DNA from: an uncultured Dokdonia sp.
GTDB taxonomy: Bacteria; Bacteroidota; Bacteroidia; Flavobacteriales; Flavobacteriaceae
Direction: 5' to 3'
Length of the DNA: 64,000 bases
NCBI RefSeq assembly: GCF_947492815.1
Contig: NZ_CANLOB010000009.1
Span: 89,916-153,915, forward strand
Shown here: in pieces, positions 9,598 through 17,819 of the stretch
How positions within the stretch are numbered: the first letter of the stretch is position 1
How the letters are laid out: each line of letters opens with the position of its first letter
Made by a program: the position numbers and the translations under genes
Notes under the pieces: model-generated
Seen by the model: the letters and a program-made list of their open reading frames with translations, nothing else
What the model was told of the DNA's origin: nothing
The model's database searches: none

Positions 9598-9625
9598 TTG
9601 TATACGCTTTCGCGAAAGCGGACTT

Positions 9626-12589
9626 ATGATGATGAAAAAGATATTTCTATTATGTGCTGTCTTTCTTATAGCTTTTACAAGTGTAAGGGCTCAGTCTATG
9701 CTGAGTTCGCAAGTCATAGATGGTACTACAGGCAAACCTATTCCTTATGTAAATGTAGGTGTCCTAAAACGAGGAATAGGGACTGTTACTGATGAGAATG
9801 GCTTTTTTGAATTTAAATTACCTAAACGATTATCTCCTCAAGATATTTTACAAATATCTATCATCGGTTATACAACTAAAACCTATACAGTAAAAGAACT
9901 GAGAGATACATCTAAAGATTTTTCTAGGATTAAACTCTATTCAGAACCTATAGGATTAGAAGAGGTTTTTGTAGAAAAATTAGTAGAAGAAGAAAAAACC
10001 ATTGGGTACACAAATTATACAAATAAGCATTTTGGTTATTGGAAGGACAAACAAGGTTTAGGAGGCGAAATAGCGACAAGAATTCGGATTAAGAAACAGA
10101 AAACGAAGTTACTTCATCTTAATTTTAAGCTCATTGAAAATAAAACAGATAGTGTTTTACTTCGGGTAAATATATATGATTACAAAAAGAGATATCCTTC
10201 TCAAAACCTAGTAAATTCTCAAATTTATTATACAGTACATAAAGGGGAAAAGAATATTACGATAGATCTTAGTCCTTATAATATTATTGTAGATGATGAT
10301 GTTGTAGTAAGTGTGGAACTTGTAAAAGTGTATGGGGAACAACATGCCATTGCAATTGCTGGGTCAAATACAAGAGTCATTTCGTTTACAAGGGCTATAA
10401 GTCAAGATCGTTGGAAAAGGTATCGAGGAAATGGGATTGCTTTTTCTGTAAGAGTGGGACAATTAAAAAGCAAATTTTTTGATCTAGACAAAGAACGTCA
10501 AGCTCCAGAACGGATTACAATATTTTGGGATGCTTCTCGTGATATGATGAAAAGGGATTTTGAAAAGGAATACGCATTACTGTCTGCCTACTTGGAACCG
10601 TTAGACCATTCAAAGATAGAGTTGGTTGTGTTTAATAGTAGCGTAAGAGATGTGTTGTATTTTGATTTTAAAAAGGGCGTTTCAAACCTTTCTTTCAAAG
10701 AAACATTAGAAGGTGTATTTTATGATGGTATGGCAAATTATGATCATATAGCACATGTGTCTAATTTTGATCCAGATATCGTTTTCTTATTTTCTAATGC
10801 GACGTCATATATAGGATCTTTTACAACAGGATATGATGCTCCTGTATTTACTGTAAATTCTTCTGGTCAAGTAAATGAAGATAGACTTCAGTCGTTATCC
10901 TTATATACAGAAGGGCATTATATTAATTTAAATAAAACAGCCATAGATAAAGCATTGTTATATATACATTATGACATAGAAGACTTTGAGGTTTATGAGC
11001 AGCTTGAAGATAAAAATTATTGGATAAAAGGAAATGTAACTTTAGACAGTATACCGCTTCAAGGAGTTTCTGTACGAATAGCCGCGACCTATATAGAAGA
11101 AGTAACTGATACAGATGGAAATTTTAGTATTCATGCAAGTGAAGGAGATGAACTTTTGTTTTCTTATGTTGGAGCGATTACAAAAGTTGTCACCGTAGAG
11201 GATACAACTTCGGAACTACTGGTAAAGATGGAACCAGAAGGAGATCTTCTTAGTGAAGTTGAACTTACTGTGAAATCCAAAAAGAAGACTGTCAGATCTA
11301 CAAAACGAAAACGAGTAGCATATGCTGTAGATGAAATCACCAGTACAGATATAGATGACCATTACAATCGTTTGCAGGATGTATTATTAGATAAAACATT
11401 TGTAAGAAGAGAACGAGGGTTTTTTATTTTTCCTAGAGGGTATAGGTCTCCCGGGATGCCTAAAGGATTTCCATCACTTATGATTGATGGGCTTATTTTT
11501 CAACAAGGGAGAGCACCTTATGTTGATCCTCAAGATATTTCTAGTATTTCGATTGTTAATCCGCGTATGGCAAGTAATAGATTTGGAAGGATTGCCTCAG
11601 GAGGATTAATTGTAATTAGAACTAAAAAATTCCAACAAGGTATTGATGGCGTTCTTGAAGAAGATAAGATAAAGCTACTAAATCAATATACAGACAATTT
11701 AGCATTTTATGAATCTTCTTTTTCTAACACACTACTTATAGACTCGTTAGTAAAAGAGACTAATTTTCAAAGCGCATATCAGAATTATAAAGACAATAGT
11801 TTACATATTGCTGATATCAATTACTTTATACAAGCGGCAGAAATTATGTCCAAATGGGATCAGGACATTGCGTATGATATTATTTCAAATGTGTTGGTAT
11901 TAGCTCCCAAAAACCCAAAACTATTAAGAATTGTCGCTGGCTATTTTGAACAATTTCAAAAGTATAAAGAAGCAGCATATATTTATGAAGAAATAGTAAG
12001 GATACGACCTTTACAGGCGCAATCTCATCGTGATCTTGCTATGATTTATGAAGTAAATGGAGTTTATGATAAAGCATTAGATCTGTATAAAAAAATGCTT
12101 GTAAATGATATCAATGGTATTGATTTTAAAATCATGAAACCACTTCTTACAAATGAGTTAAATAGAATGGTAAGCTTGTATGGAGAAGCACTATTTTCTG
12201 AAAACGTATTAAATACTTTTGGTGCTACTAATGGTACTATGGATGGAAGACTTGTGCTTCATTGGTCAGAACCTAAAGCTGCATTTAAAATAAAATTTGT
12301 AAGCCCTGATAAACGATTTTTTAATTGGGATAAAACAACGTCACAAAAATTTAAAAATACCACTACAGAAGGTTTATCTATTGAAGAGTTTGTGCTAGAT
12401 GATGCTTTTAAAGGAGAATGGCTCATTAATCTTGAATATTCGGATCTAGCTAGTAATTATTTAATTCCATTATTTATAAAATATACGTTTTATAAAGATT
12501 ATGGATCACTGAATGAAACAAAAGAAGTGAAAATGATCCGACTCTTAAGAGAAAACAAAAAAGTGACGCTTAGTAAGGTTGTTTTGTAA
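9626..12589 (+). CDS. Secreted vWA-like / TonB-plug / TPR / DUF2135-like protein with an extra N-terminal beta domain (paralogue 3)
   Basis: This 987-residue protein starts at the first of three consecutive ATGs (MMMKKIFLL); 9629 or 9632 is equally possible. The signal peptide ends at VRAQ. After CarboxypepD_reg (about 24-110) comes a beta-rich insert (about 115-285) absent from its neighbours, of the kind that often follows CarboxypepD_reg in Bacteroidota surface proteins. Then come a vWA-like domain (about 296-445, DASRD), a second CarboxypepD_reg (469-549), a plug (562-666, LMIDGLIF and SNRFGRIASGG), TPRs (726-832) and a DUF2135-like end (872-982). The 28-bp gap from paralogue 2 contains the 16-bp palindrome. 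Co-transcription with 5680-9597 is likely. Confidence 0.8.
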   Translation: MMMKKIFLLCAVFLIAFTSVRAQSMLSSQVIDGTTGKPIPYVNVGVLKRGIGTVTDENGFFEFKLPKRLSPQDILQISIIGYTTKTYTVKELRDTSKDFSRIKLYSEPIGLEEVFVEKLVEEEKTIGYTNYTNKHFGYWKDKQGLGGEIATRIRIKKQKTKLLHLNFKLIENKTDSVLLRVNIYDYKKRYPSQNLVNSQIYYTVHKGEKNITIDLSPYNIIVDDDVVVSVELVKVYGEQHAIAIAGSNTRVISFTRAISQDRWKRYRGNGIAFSVRVGQLKSKFFDLDKERQAPERITIFWDASRDMMKRDFEKEYALLSAYLEPLDHSKIELVVFNSSVRDVLYFDFKKGVSNLSFKETLEGVFYDGMANYDHIAHVSNFDPDIVFLFSNATSYIGSFTTGYDAPVFTVNSSGQVNEDRLQSLSLYTEGHYINLNKTAIDKALLYIHYDIEDFEVYEQLEDKNYWIKGNVTLDSIPLQGVSVRIAATYIEEVTDTDGNFSIHASEGDELLFSYVGAITKVVTVEDTTSELLVKMEPEGDLLSEVELTVKSKKKTVRSTKRKRVAYAVDEITSTDIDDHYNRLQDVLLDKTFVRRERGFFIFPRGYRSPGMPKGFPSLMIDGLIFQQGRAPYVDPQDISSISIVNPRMASNRFGRIASGGLIVIRTKKFQQGIDGVLEEDKIKLLNQYTDNLAFYESSFSNTLLIDSLVKETNFQSAYQNYKDNSLHIADINYFIQAAEIMSKWDQDIAYDIISNVLVLAPKNPKLLRIVAGYFEQFQKYKEAAYIYEEIVRIRPLQAQSHRDLAMIYEVNGVYDKALDLYKKMLVNDINGIDFKIMKPLLTNELNRMVSLYGEALFSENVLNTFGATNGTMDGRLVLHWSEPKAAFKIKFVSPDKRFFNWDKTTSQKFKNTTTEGLSIEEFVLDDAFKGEWLINLEYSDLASNYLIPLFIKYTFYKDYGSLNETKEVKMIRLLRENKKVTLSKVVL

Positions 12590-12944
12590 TAACATAAGTT
12601 GATACAATTAATAACGAAATTTCTACAAGCTTAAGAAAACTAAATTTTAAAATCAAGAAAGAGTCTAAGTCCTAATATCTTTTATCACGGCTTATAATTT
12701 TATTCAAAAAATTGTAACAAAGGGATAAGATGTAGGACTTATTGTTTGTAAAAATAGATAGGTTAACATTCATTAACACTGATTAACAATATAACTAAGA
12801 GTGAGATTCTACTTTTGTGAAAGTTAAGTTGTTAATTAATTCAAAAAGATTGTAATAAGAGTTATAAAAAAAGGTTAAACCATATACACTACATACAATA
12901 AGACTATAATTTCGTATTCAAATATAAAAGAGAGCAGCTATTAT
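12590..12944. other. 355-bp intergenic region with a candidate promoter for paralogue 4
   Basis: No gene was recognised. TACTTTTG at 12810-12817 matches the -7 consensus, but no TTTG lies at the right distance upstream. The long AT-rich leader (about 125 nt to the ATG at 12945) contrasts with the near-leaderless layout of paralogue 1, so paralogue 4 is probably transcribed separately from paralogues 2 and 3. Confidence 0.45.
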
Positions 12945-15389
12945 ATGAAAATCAATCAAAAATTAATCATTACATTATTAGTAGTATTATATACTACTTT
13001 AGTAGGAGCACAAACTGTTTTTAGGGGATCTGTTGTCAATGCAAAAACCAAAGAACCTATTGTAGAAGCCAAAGTTGGTATAAGCGATCAAGGAGTTGGC
13101 GAAATTACAGATACTAAAGGACGTTTTAATTACCGTAGGTACCATGAAATAGTGGGAGACAAAAGTACATTAACTATAAATGCAGAAGGATATGAAGCTA
13201 TAGCATTAGATGCGAAAGCGATCCGTTCTTTATTTAATAGATCAAGTACTATAGAGTTAGAGCCTTCTAACAAAAAAGTAAAAGACAGAACTATAAAAAA
13301 AGTAAAACTCTTTTGGGATGTATCTGAAAATATGCTAGGAAGAGATGTGGATTCTGAATTAGCGTATATTCAGCGCTTTGTAGATGTTTATAAAGATTTA
13401 AAAATAACATTTATAGCTTTTGGGTATGAGATCCAAAAAGAAGAGATCATTACTGTAAATAATGGTGATTTGTCAGCATTAAGTACACTTATAAAATCAC
13501 TAGAATATGGAGGACCGTCTAATTATGGAACTCTAGATACATCAAAAGCAGACGCTATTATATTTTCCTCTAATGGAGATGCAAGTTATGGTACATTAAA
13601 AGTACAACAAGATATTCCAGTATATTCATTAGTTAGTATTACACAGAAAGATGGAGGTGCATATATGCAAAGACTTGCTCAATATACTTCTGGAGAGTAT
13701 GTTCCAACTGGGAAAATAAAAAATACACAACCTTCTTCTTCTCAAAACACAAACACTGTTGCTGTAAAAAATGGAATCACAGGAACTATTACAGATTTGA
13801 AAGGTGTTTTAAGTGATGTTGCTATCAATAAAAAAGGAAGTTTTGATGAAGTATATACAAACGCACAAGGAAAGTTTGTAATAGAGGCAAAGGAAGGTGA
13901 TATTCTAGTAATTAATAGAATAGGATACTTCTCTAAAGAAGTTTTGGTAGAGAGTAAAGATATTGGTGTTGTTGAGATTATCTCAAAAAGTGATGAGTTA
14001 AGTGAAATAGTATTAGAAGGAAATAAAAGAGTAGATAATACAATTGAGACTAGTAATGGAAAAGAGAATAGAGATAAATTAGGATATTCAGTGGCACAAC
14101 TTGATGTAAGCGATTTTGCAGCAGGCGCAACTACCTTACAACAGCTCATTACAGGTAAACTTGCAGGAGTAACTGTAGAAGGAGGTCTCTATAGTGGAAG
14201 TGAGGTAGTATATAAAATAAGAGGAGGAACACAATCTCTTAACGTAAATATTCCACCACTTTGGATTGTTAATGGTGCGCTTTATCAAGATGTTCCTAAT
14301 TTTATAGATGTTCAGCAAATAGTAAGTATTACGGTATTAAAATCTGTAGTAGCAACCTCTCGTTACGGAACACTTGGTGCTGGGGGTGCTTTTATTATAA
14401 AAACAAAAGATCAAGTATTTAATAAAGCAAAAAAGAAAAAAGAAAATACAGCACTTGTAAAAGGGAATGATTATACAGAGACAGCAGTACAGGCATTAGA
14501 AGATATAACGCCAGAATATATTGCACGTATGCGTAAACTTTCCAGCCCTAATGAACAATTTAAACTGTATAAAAAAATATCTAGAACACAATCATCACCA
14601 CTAGAGTTTTATGTAGATGTTGCTAAACATTTTGATGGAGTAGATAAAAACCTAGCAAATAAAGTACGAGAAGATTTAGCATATATCTCTAGAAATAACA
14701 CCAAAGCATTACGAACATTAGCCTATTTATATGAAGTAGGAGGCGATGCAAAAAGAGCAGCACGTATCTATGAACGTATTCTTGAAATCGCACCTTCAGA
14801 GGCACAATCTTATCGTGATCTTGCTTTAATCTATCAAGAAAAAGAGGTAGGGAAGTATAATCAAGCCTTAGAACTATATATTAATATGTTGGGAGAACAA
14901 ATCAAGGGTGTTAATTTTGACGGTTTGGAAAAACCATTACAAAGTGAATTAAAACATTTGGTTGTATTGCATAAAGATAAAATTGACTTTGAAAGATTAC
15001 CAAATGAGTGGTTAACTACAGATTTTGACCTTGATATTCGTATGGTTATTGAATGGTCTGACCGTACGGTTCCTTTTGAATTTCAGTTTGTAAATCCAGA
15101 TAAGAAATTTTTTAAATGGCCACATACATTAGAAGATAGTAAAGAAAGATTTGAACAAGAACAAAAACAAGGTTTCCAGACAGAAGAGTTTATTATAGAT
15201 GACGCCCCAAAAGGTGAGTGGTTAATTAATGTTCAATATTTAGGAGATATTGGAGATTATGTATTACCTCCATTCTTAAAATACACCGTCTATAGGGATT
15301 ATGGAACCCCAAATGAGACTAAAGAAGTAAAGGTGGTGAAGTTATTTCAGCAATCTGATAAAGTAACTTTAGGAAAGATTCTTCTATAA
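12945..15389 (+). CDS. Secreted vWA-like / TonB-plug / TPR / DUF2135-like protein (paralogue 4)
   Basis: This 814-residue protein has a signal peptide ending in LVGAQ, CarboxypepD_reg (about 24-108), a vWA-like domain (119-252, degenerate DVSEN), a second CarboxypepD_reg (279-362), a plug (372-492, ENRDKLGYSV, WIVNGALYQ and SRYGTLGAGGAF), TPRs (566-659) and a DUF2135-like end (693-814). From the second CarboxypepD_reg on, it is very similar in protein sequence to the last module and tail of paralogue 2, while many synonymous codons differ. This suggests an older duplication kept under selection. The stop is followed directly by a dispersed palindromic element that separates it from the convergent HD gene. 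Confidence 0.82.
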   Translation: MKINQKLIITLLVVLYTTLVGAQTVFRGSVVNAKTKEPIVEAKVGISDQGVGEITDTKGRFNYRRYHEIVGDKSTLTINAEGYEAIALDAKAIRSLFNRSSTIELEPSNKKVKDRTIKKVKLFWDVSENMLGRDVDSELAYIQRFVDVYKDLKITFIAFGYEIQKEEIITVNNGDLSALSTLIKSLEYGGPSNYGTLDTSKADAIIFSSNGDASYGTLKVQQDIPVYSLVSITQKDGGAYMQRLAQYTSGEYVPTGKIKNTQPSSSQNTNTVAVKNGITGTITDLKGVLSDVAINKKGSFDEVYTNAQGKFVIEAKEGDILVINRIGYFSKEVLVESKDIGVVEIISKSDELSEIVLEGNKRVDNTIETSNGKENRDKLGYSVAQLDVSDFAAGATTLQQLITGKLAGVTVEGGLYSGSEVVYKIRGGTQSLNVNIPPLWIVNGALYQDVPNFIDVQQIVSITVLKSVVATSRYGTLGAGGAFIIKTKDQVFNKAKKKKENTALVKGNDYTETAVQALEDITPEYIARMRKLSSPNEQFKLYKKISRTQSSPLEFYVDVAKHFDGVDKNLANKVREDLAYISRNNTKALRTLAYLYEVGGDAKRAARIYERILEIAPSEAQSYRDLALIYQEKEVGKYNQALELYINMLGEQIKGVNFDGLEKPLQSELKHLVVLHKDKIDFERLPNEWLTTDFDLDIRMVIEWSDRTVPFEFQFVNPDKKFFKWPHTLEDSKERFEQEQKQGFQTEEFIIDDAPKGEWLINVQYLGDIGDYVLPPFLKYTVYRDYGTPNETKEVKVVKLFQQSDKVTLGKILL

Positions 15390-15390
15390 T

Positions 15391-15473
15391 ACGCTTTCGC
15401 GAAATCGAACTTTTGAGACCTGCCGGCAGGCAGGTTCACGACCATAGGGAGAGTGAAGCGTTAAAGTGTATAC
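15391..15473. repeat. Long composite palindromic element (TTTCGCGAAA end, CCTGCCGGCAGG-type core)
   Basis: This 83-bp element fills the entire gap between two convergent stop codons. It begins with a variant of the 16-bp palindrome (CGCTTTCGCGAAATCG), has a CCTGCCGGCAGG core and ends in AGCGTTAAAGTGTATAC, an imperfect inverse of the first end. Related copies are at 17724, 43954, 53434 and 60526. It could fold into a long hairpin and act as a bidirectional terminator. Confidence 0.75.
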
Positions 15474-16127
15474 TTAAAGCTTTCCGTCCCACTCAGCATA
15501 AAACTGTTTTAAAAACGCCTCCATATATTGGTGGCGTTTTTCTGCAATAGAACGCCCAGTTTTTGTGTTCATTCTATCTTTAAGAAGAAGAAGCTTTTCA
15601 TAAAAATGATTAATTGTAGGAGCTGTTGAAGCTTTATATTCCTCTGGTGTCATGTCTAACTGAGGTTCAATAGAAGGGTCATATAATTTTCTATTCTTAA
15701 ATCCACCATAATTAAATGTTCTTGCAATACCAATAGCTCCTAAAGCATCTAGTCTGTCTGCATCTTGTACAACATCTAATTCAGGAGAAGTAAATATTTG
15801 CTCTTTGTTTCCGCCTTTAAAAGAGATGTTTTTTATAATCTGGATCACGTGCTCTATAACAACACTGTCTGTATTTTGACTTAATAAAAACTCACTAGCC
15901 ATTTTAGGTGCTATGGTTTCATCACCATTAAAAAATTTTGAATCTGCAATATCATGAAGTAAAGCCCCTAATGCTACTATAAGATCATCTACAGGTTCAC
16001 CTTTAGCAATTAGAAGAGCATTTTTATATACACGTTCTATATGAAACCAATCGTGACCTCCTTCTGCATTGGCAAGTGTTCTTTTTACAAACGAAATTGT
16101 GTTGTCTATAAGTTGTTGATCTGTCAT
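15474..16127 (-). CDS. HD domain phosphohydrolase (YedJ-like)
   Basis: This 217-residue soluble protein carries the HD-superfamily metal site: His29 in GHDWFHIERV, the HD pair at 58-59 (LLHDIAD) and a later acid in DADRLDALGAIG (about 125). The pattern matches the YedJ/COG1418 group of predicted phosphohydrolases, whose physiological substrates are mostly unknown. The start MTDQQLID is the conventional one. It is transcribed away from the membrane protein at 16148, with a 20-bp gap, so it may be the last gene of the plsC operon. Confidence 0.85.
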   Translation of the reverse strand: MTDQQLIDNTISFVKRTLANAEGGHDWFHIERVYKNALLIAKGEPVDDLIVALGALLHDIADSKFFNGDETIAPKMASEFLLSQNTDSVVIEHVIQIIKNISFKGGNKEQIFTSPELDVVQDADRLDALGAIGIARTFNYGGFKNRKLYDPSIEPQLDMTPEEYKASTAPTINHFYEKLLLLKDRMNTKTGRSIAEKRHQYMEAFLKQFYAEWDGKL

Positions 16128-16147
16128 GTATAATCTTTATATAAATG

Positions 16148-16972
16148 TTACCATTGCCCTGATTTAATCTTTTCAAAATTGGTAATAAAGGGATAATTAA
16201 AATAACCATTTTTAAGTTCTAGCGTAAGTATGTCACCTTCATTTAAAGTATCCCATACATTTTTTTTTAATTCAAGACGTTCTTCTTCTCCTTCAATGAG
16301 TATAAAGATATAATAAGCATCCTTTTTTCTAGTATTTGAAGATTTAGATACAATTTCCACATCTTTTTTAATAATAGTATCATTTGCTTTTCTTTCATTT
16401 ATGTAAGATGCTAATGTTGCAAATAGCATCGCTAGTCCAAGCGAGTATCCAGAAATAATCCCTAAACGACGTCTATTATCATAAAATACACTAGGGCGTA
16501 TTATCTTAATGATAAAAGCAATTAAAAGCCCAAGTACAAAACCTATTCCCGATGCTCTAAAAAATAATTCTAAGCCTTCTATAGTATTGTCTAATGGAAT
16601 GATTCTAAAAATCAAAGAGAAAAGACCTAAACCAAATAATCCAACCCCTATATGTTCAAAAATCTTATCACCAAATGTTGGGTTAGGTTCTTTTTTATAT
16701 TTAGTAGGGAAGTAATGAAAGATAATAGCGTCACTTCTTCTTAAAAGGGATATAACTCCATGTGCCATAATGACAAAACCCGCGAGAGCGACAAACCTAA
16801 AGACCGAAGTAGTATAAAGAAAAGGAATGATAATTCCAAGACCTATTGTTATTTGTAGGAGTAATTTGCGAAGGTCGGCAGCAGGGTTATTCGATTCTTC
16901 GAATGTATAATAACTATACTTACGACCTTTGGTTTTTTTCTTGCTTTTATTTTTTTTCTTTTTTTTGCTCAT
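16148..16972 (-). CDS. Unrecognised membrane protein with a poly-lysine N-terminus
   Basis: This 274-residue protein was not assigned to a family. The first 17 residues are almost all Lys plus Asn, Ser, Thr, Gly and Arg. Four predicted membrane segments follow (about 37-53, 58-75, 108-122, 138-158), with a possible fifth near 173-187. A soluble C-terminal domain of about 80 residues contains YYIFILIEGEEERLELKKN. The ATG overlaps the plsC stop by 4 bp (ATGA), indicating translational coupling. The cluster suggests a role at the membrane, perhaps linked to phospholipid synthesis, but nothing in the sequence proves it. Confidence 0.7.
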   Translation of the reverse strand: MSKKKKKNKSKKKTKGRKYSYYTFEESNNPAADLRKLLLQITIGLGIIIPFLYTTSVFRFVALAGFVIMAHGVISLLRRSDAIIFHYFPTKYKKEPNPTFGDKIFEHIGVGLFGLGLFSLIFRIIPLDNTIEGLELFFRASGIGFVLGLLIAFIIKIIRPSVFYDNRRRLGIISGYSLGLAMLFATLASYINERKANDTIIKKDVEIVSKSSNTRKKDAYYIFILIEGEEERLELKKNVWDTLNEGDILTLELKNGYFNYPFITNFEKIKSGQW

Positions 16973-17721
16973 TTTCTGCGTTCTCGTACTTCAGGAAAGT
17001 CTTGTAAAACTACAGATTCTACTTTAGAAATTAAGGCATCTATAGGCGCACTATCCACAAAGAAAGGCTCATGTATCTTATGATGCATATGTACTCCGAT
17101 ATCCATTGGAAAACCTCCCCATCTATTTAATTTCCATGATTCGTTTATTGTAATAGGAACAATAAGTGCTGTGGGCATTGCTTCAAATAACGTTTTGAGA
17201 CCGGCTGTAGCAAATCGCATTGGGATTCCGTCACGGCTACGTGTTCCTTCGGCAAATATGACTACAGAACGATGATGTGTATTTAAGTAGGTAGTAAGAT
17301 CTTTTATGGCTTGCACAGCTTGCACTTTGTCTTTGCGATCTATTAATACAGAACCTCCATATTTTAGATTAAATGAAATGCTTGGAATGCCTTTTCCAAG
17401 CTCTTTTTTGCTAATAAATTTAGGATGTAAATGTCGCAAGTACCATATTATTGGCGGTATATCATACGTGCCTTGATGATTAGCCACAATGATACAAGGT
17501 TGGTTTAAAGAAATTTTGTGTGGATTTTCAAATCGAAACCGTGTCCCTAATACATTGAGACAACGAAGTAGAAAGAAATTAAGCACATCTACACTTTTTT
17601 TATGTGCTTGATAGCCAAAAATATGTAAACAGACCCACTGTATAGGATGGAAAAACACCAATGTAAACCCAAATAAGAGGTAATATAGAATGGTTGCCGG
17701 ATACGCTATAATTTTTTTCAT
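16969..17721 (-). CDS. plsC: 1-acyl-sn-glycerol-3-phosphate acyltransferase (PlsC family)
   Basis: This 250-residue membrane-associated acyltransferase would convert lysophosphatidic acid to phosphatidic acid. The NHxxxxD catalytic motif is NHQGTYD (His82, Asp87), and the acyl-acceptor motif EGTRSR is at 157-162. An N-terminal hydrophobic segment (about 5-30) anchors it. Other LPLAT-family substrates cannot be excluded. A dispersed palindromic element begins 2 bp upstream of the start codon and would lie in the mRNA leader. It is coupled by an ATGA overlap to the following membrane protein. Confidence 0.85.
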   Translation of the reverse strand: MKKIIAYPATILYYLLFGFTLVFFHPIQWVCLHIFGYQAHKKSVDVLNFFLLRCLNVLGTRFRFENPHKISLNQPCIIVANHQGTYDIPPIIWYLRHLHPKFISKKELGKGIPSISFNLKYGGSVLIDRKDKVQAVQAIKDLTTYLNTHHRSVVIFAEGTRSRDGIPMRFATAGLKTLFEAMPTALIVPITINESWKLNRWGGFPMDIGVHMHHKIHEPFFVDSAPIDALISKVESVVLQDFPEVRERRK

Positions 17722-17723
17722 GA

Positions 17724-17789
17724 GTATGCTTTAACGCTTTGCTCTCCTTATGATTGTGAATTTCATGAGATTGATTTCGCGAAAGCGTA
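17724..17789. repeat. Composite palindromic element, short form without the CCTGCC core
   Basis: Reading on the minus strand, TTACGCTTTCGCGAAA at one end and AGCGTTAAAGCATAC at the other enclose a spacer without the CCTGCCGGCAGG core. It lies directly upstream of plsC. The missing core shows that the element has a modular structure. Confidence 0.65.
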
Positions 17790-17819
17790 AAAATATAGAA
17801 ACCTTTTGTAAAAGGGAAA

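Noticed and set aside
13742..14318. Antisense open frames inside paralogue 4
   Set aside because: Ser/Thr/Phe-rich shadows of a highly conserved coding region.
3065..15389. Annotating the four proteins as TonB-dependent receptors
   Set aside because: They have plug domains but no 22-strand barrel; the C-terminal half is TPR plus a DUF2135-like domain.
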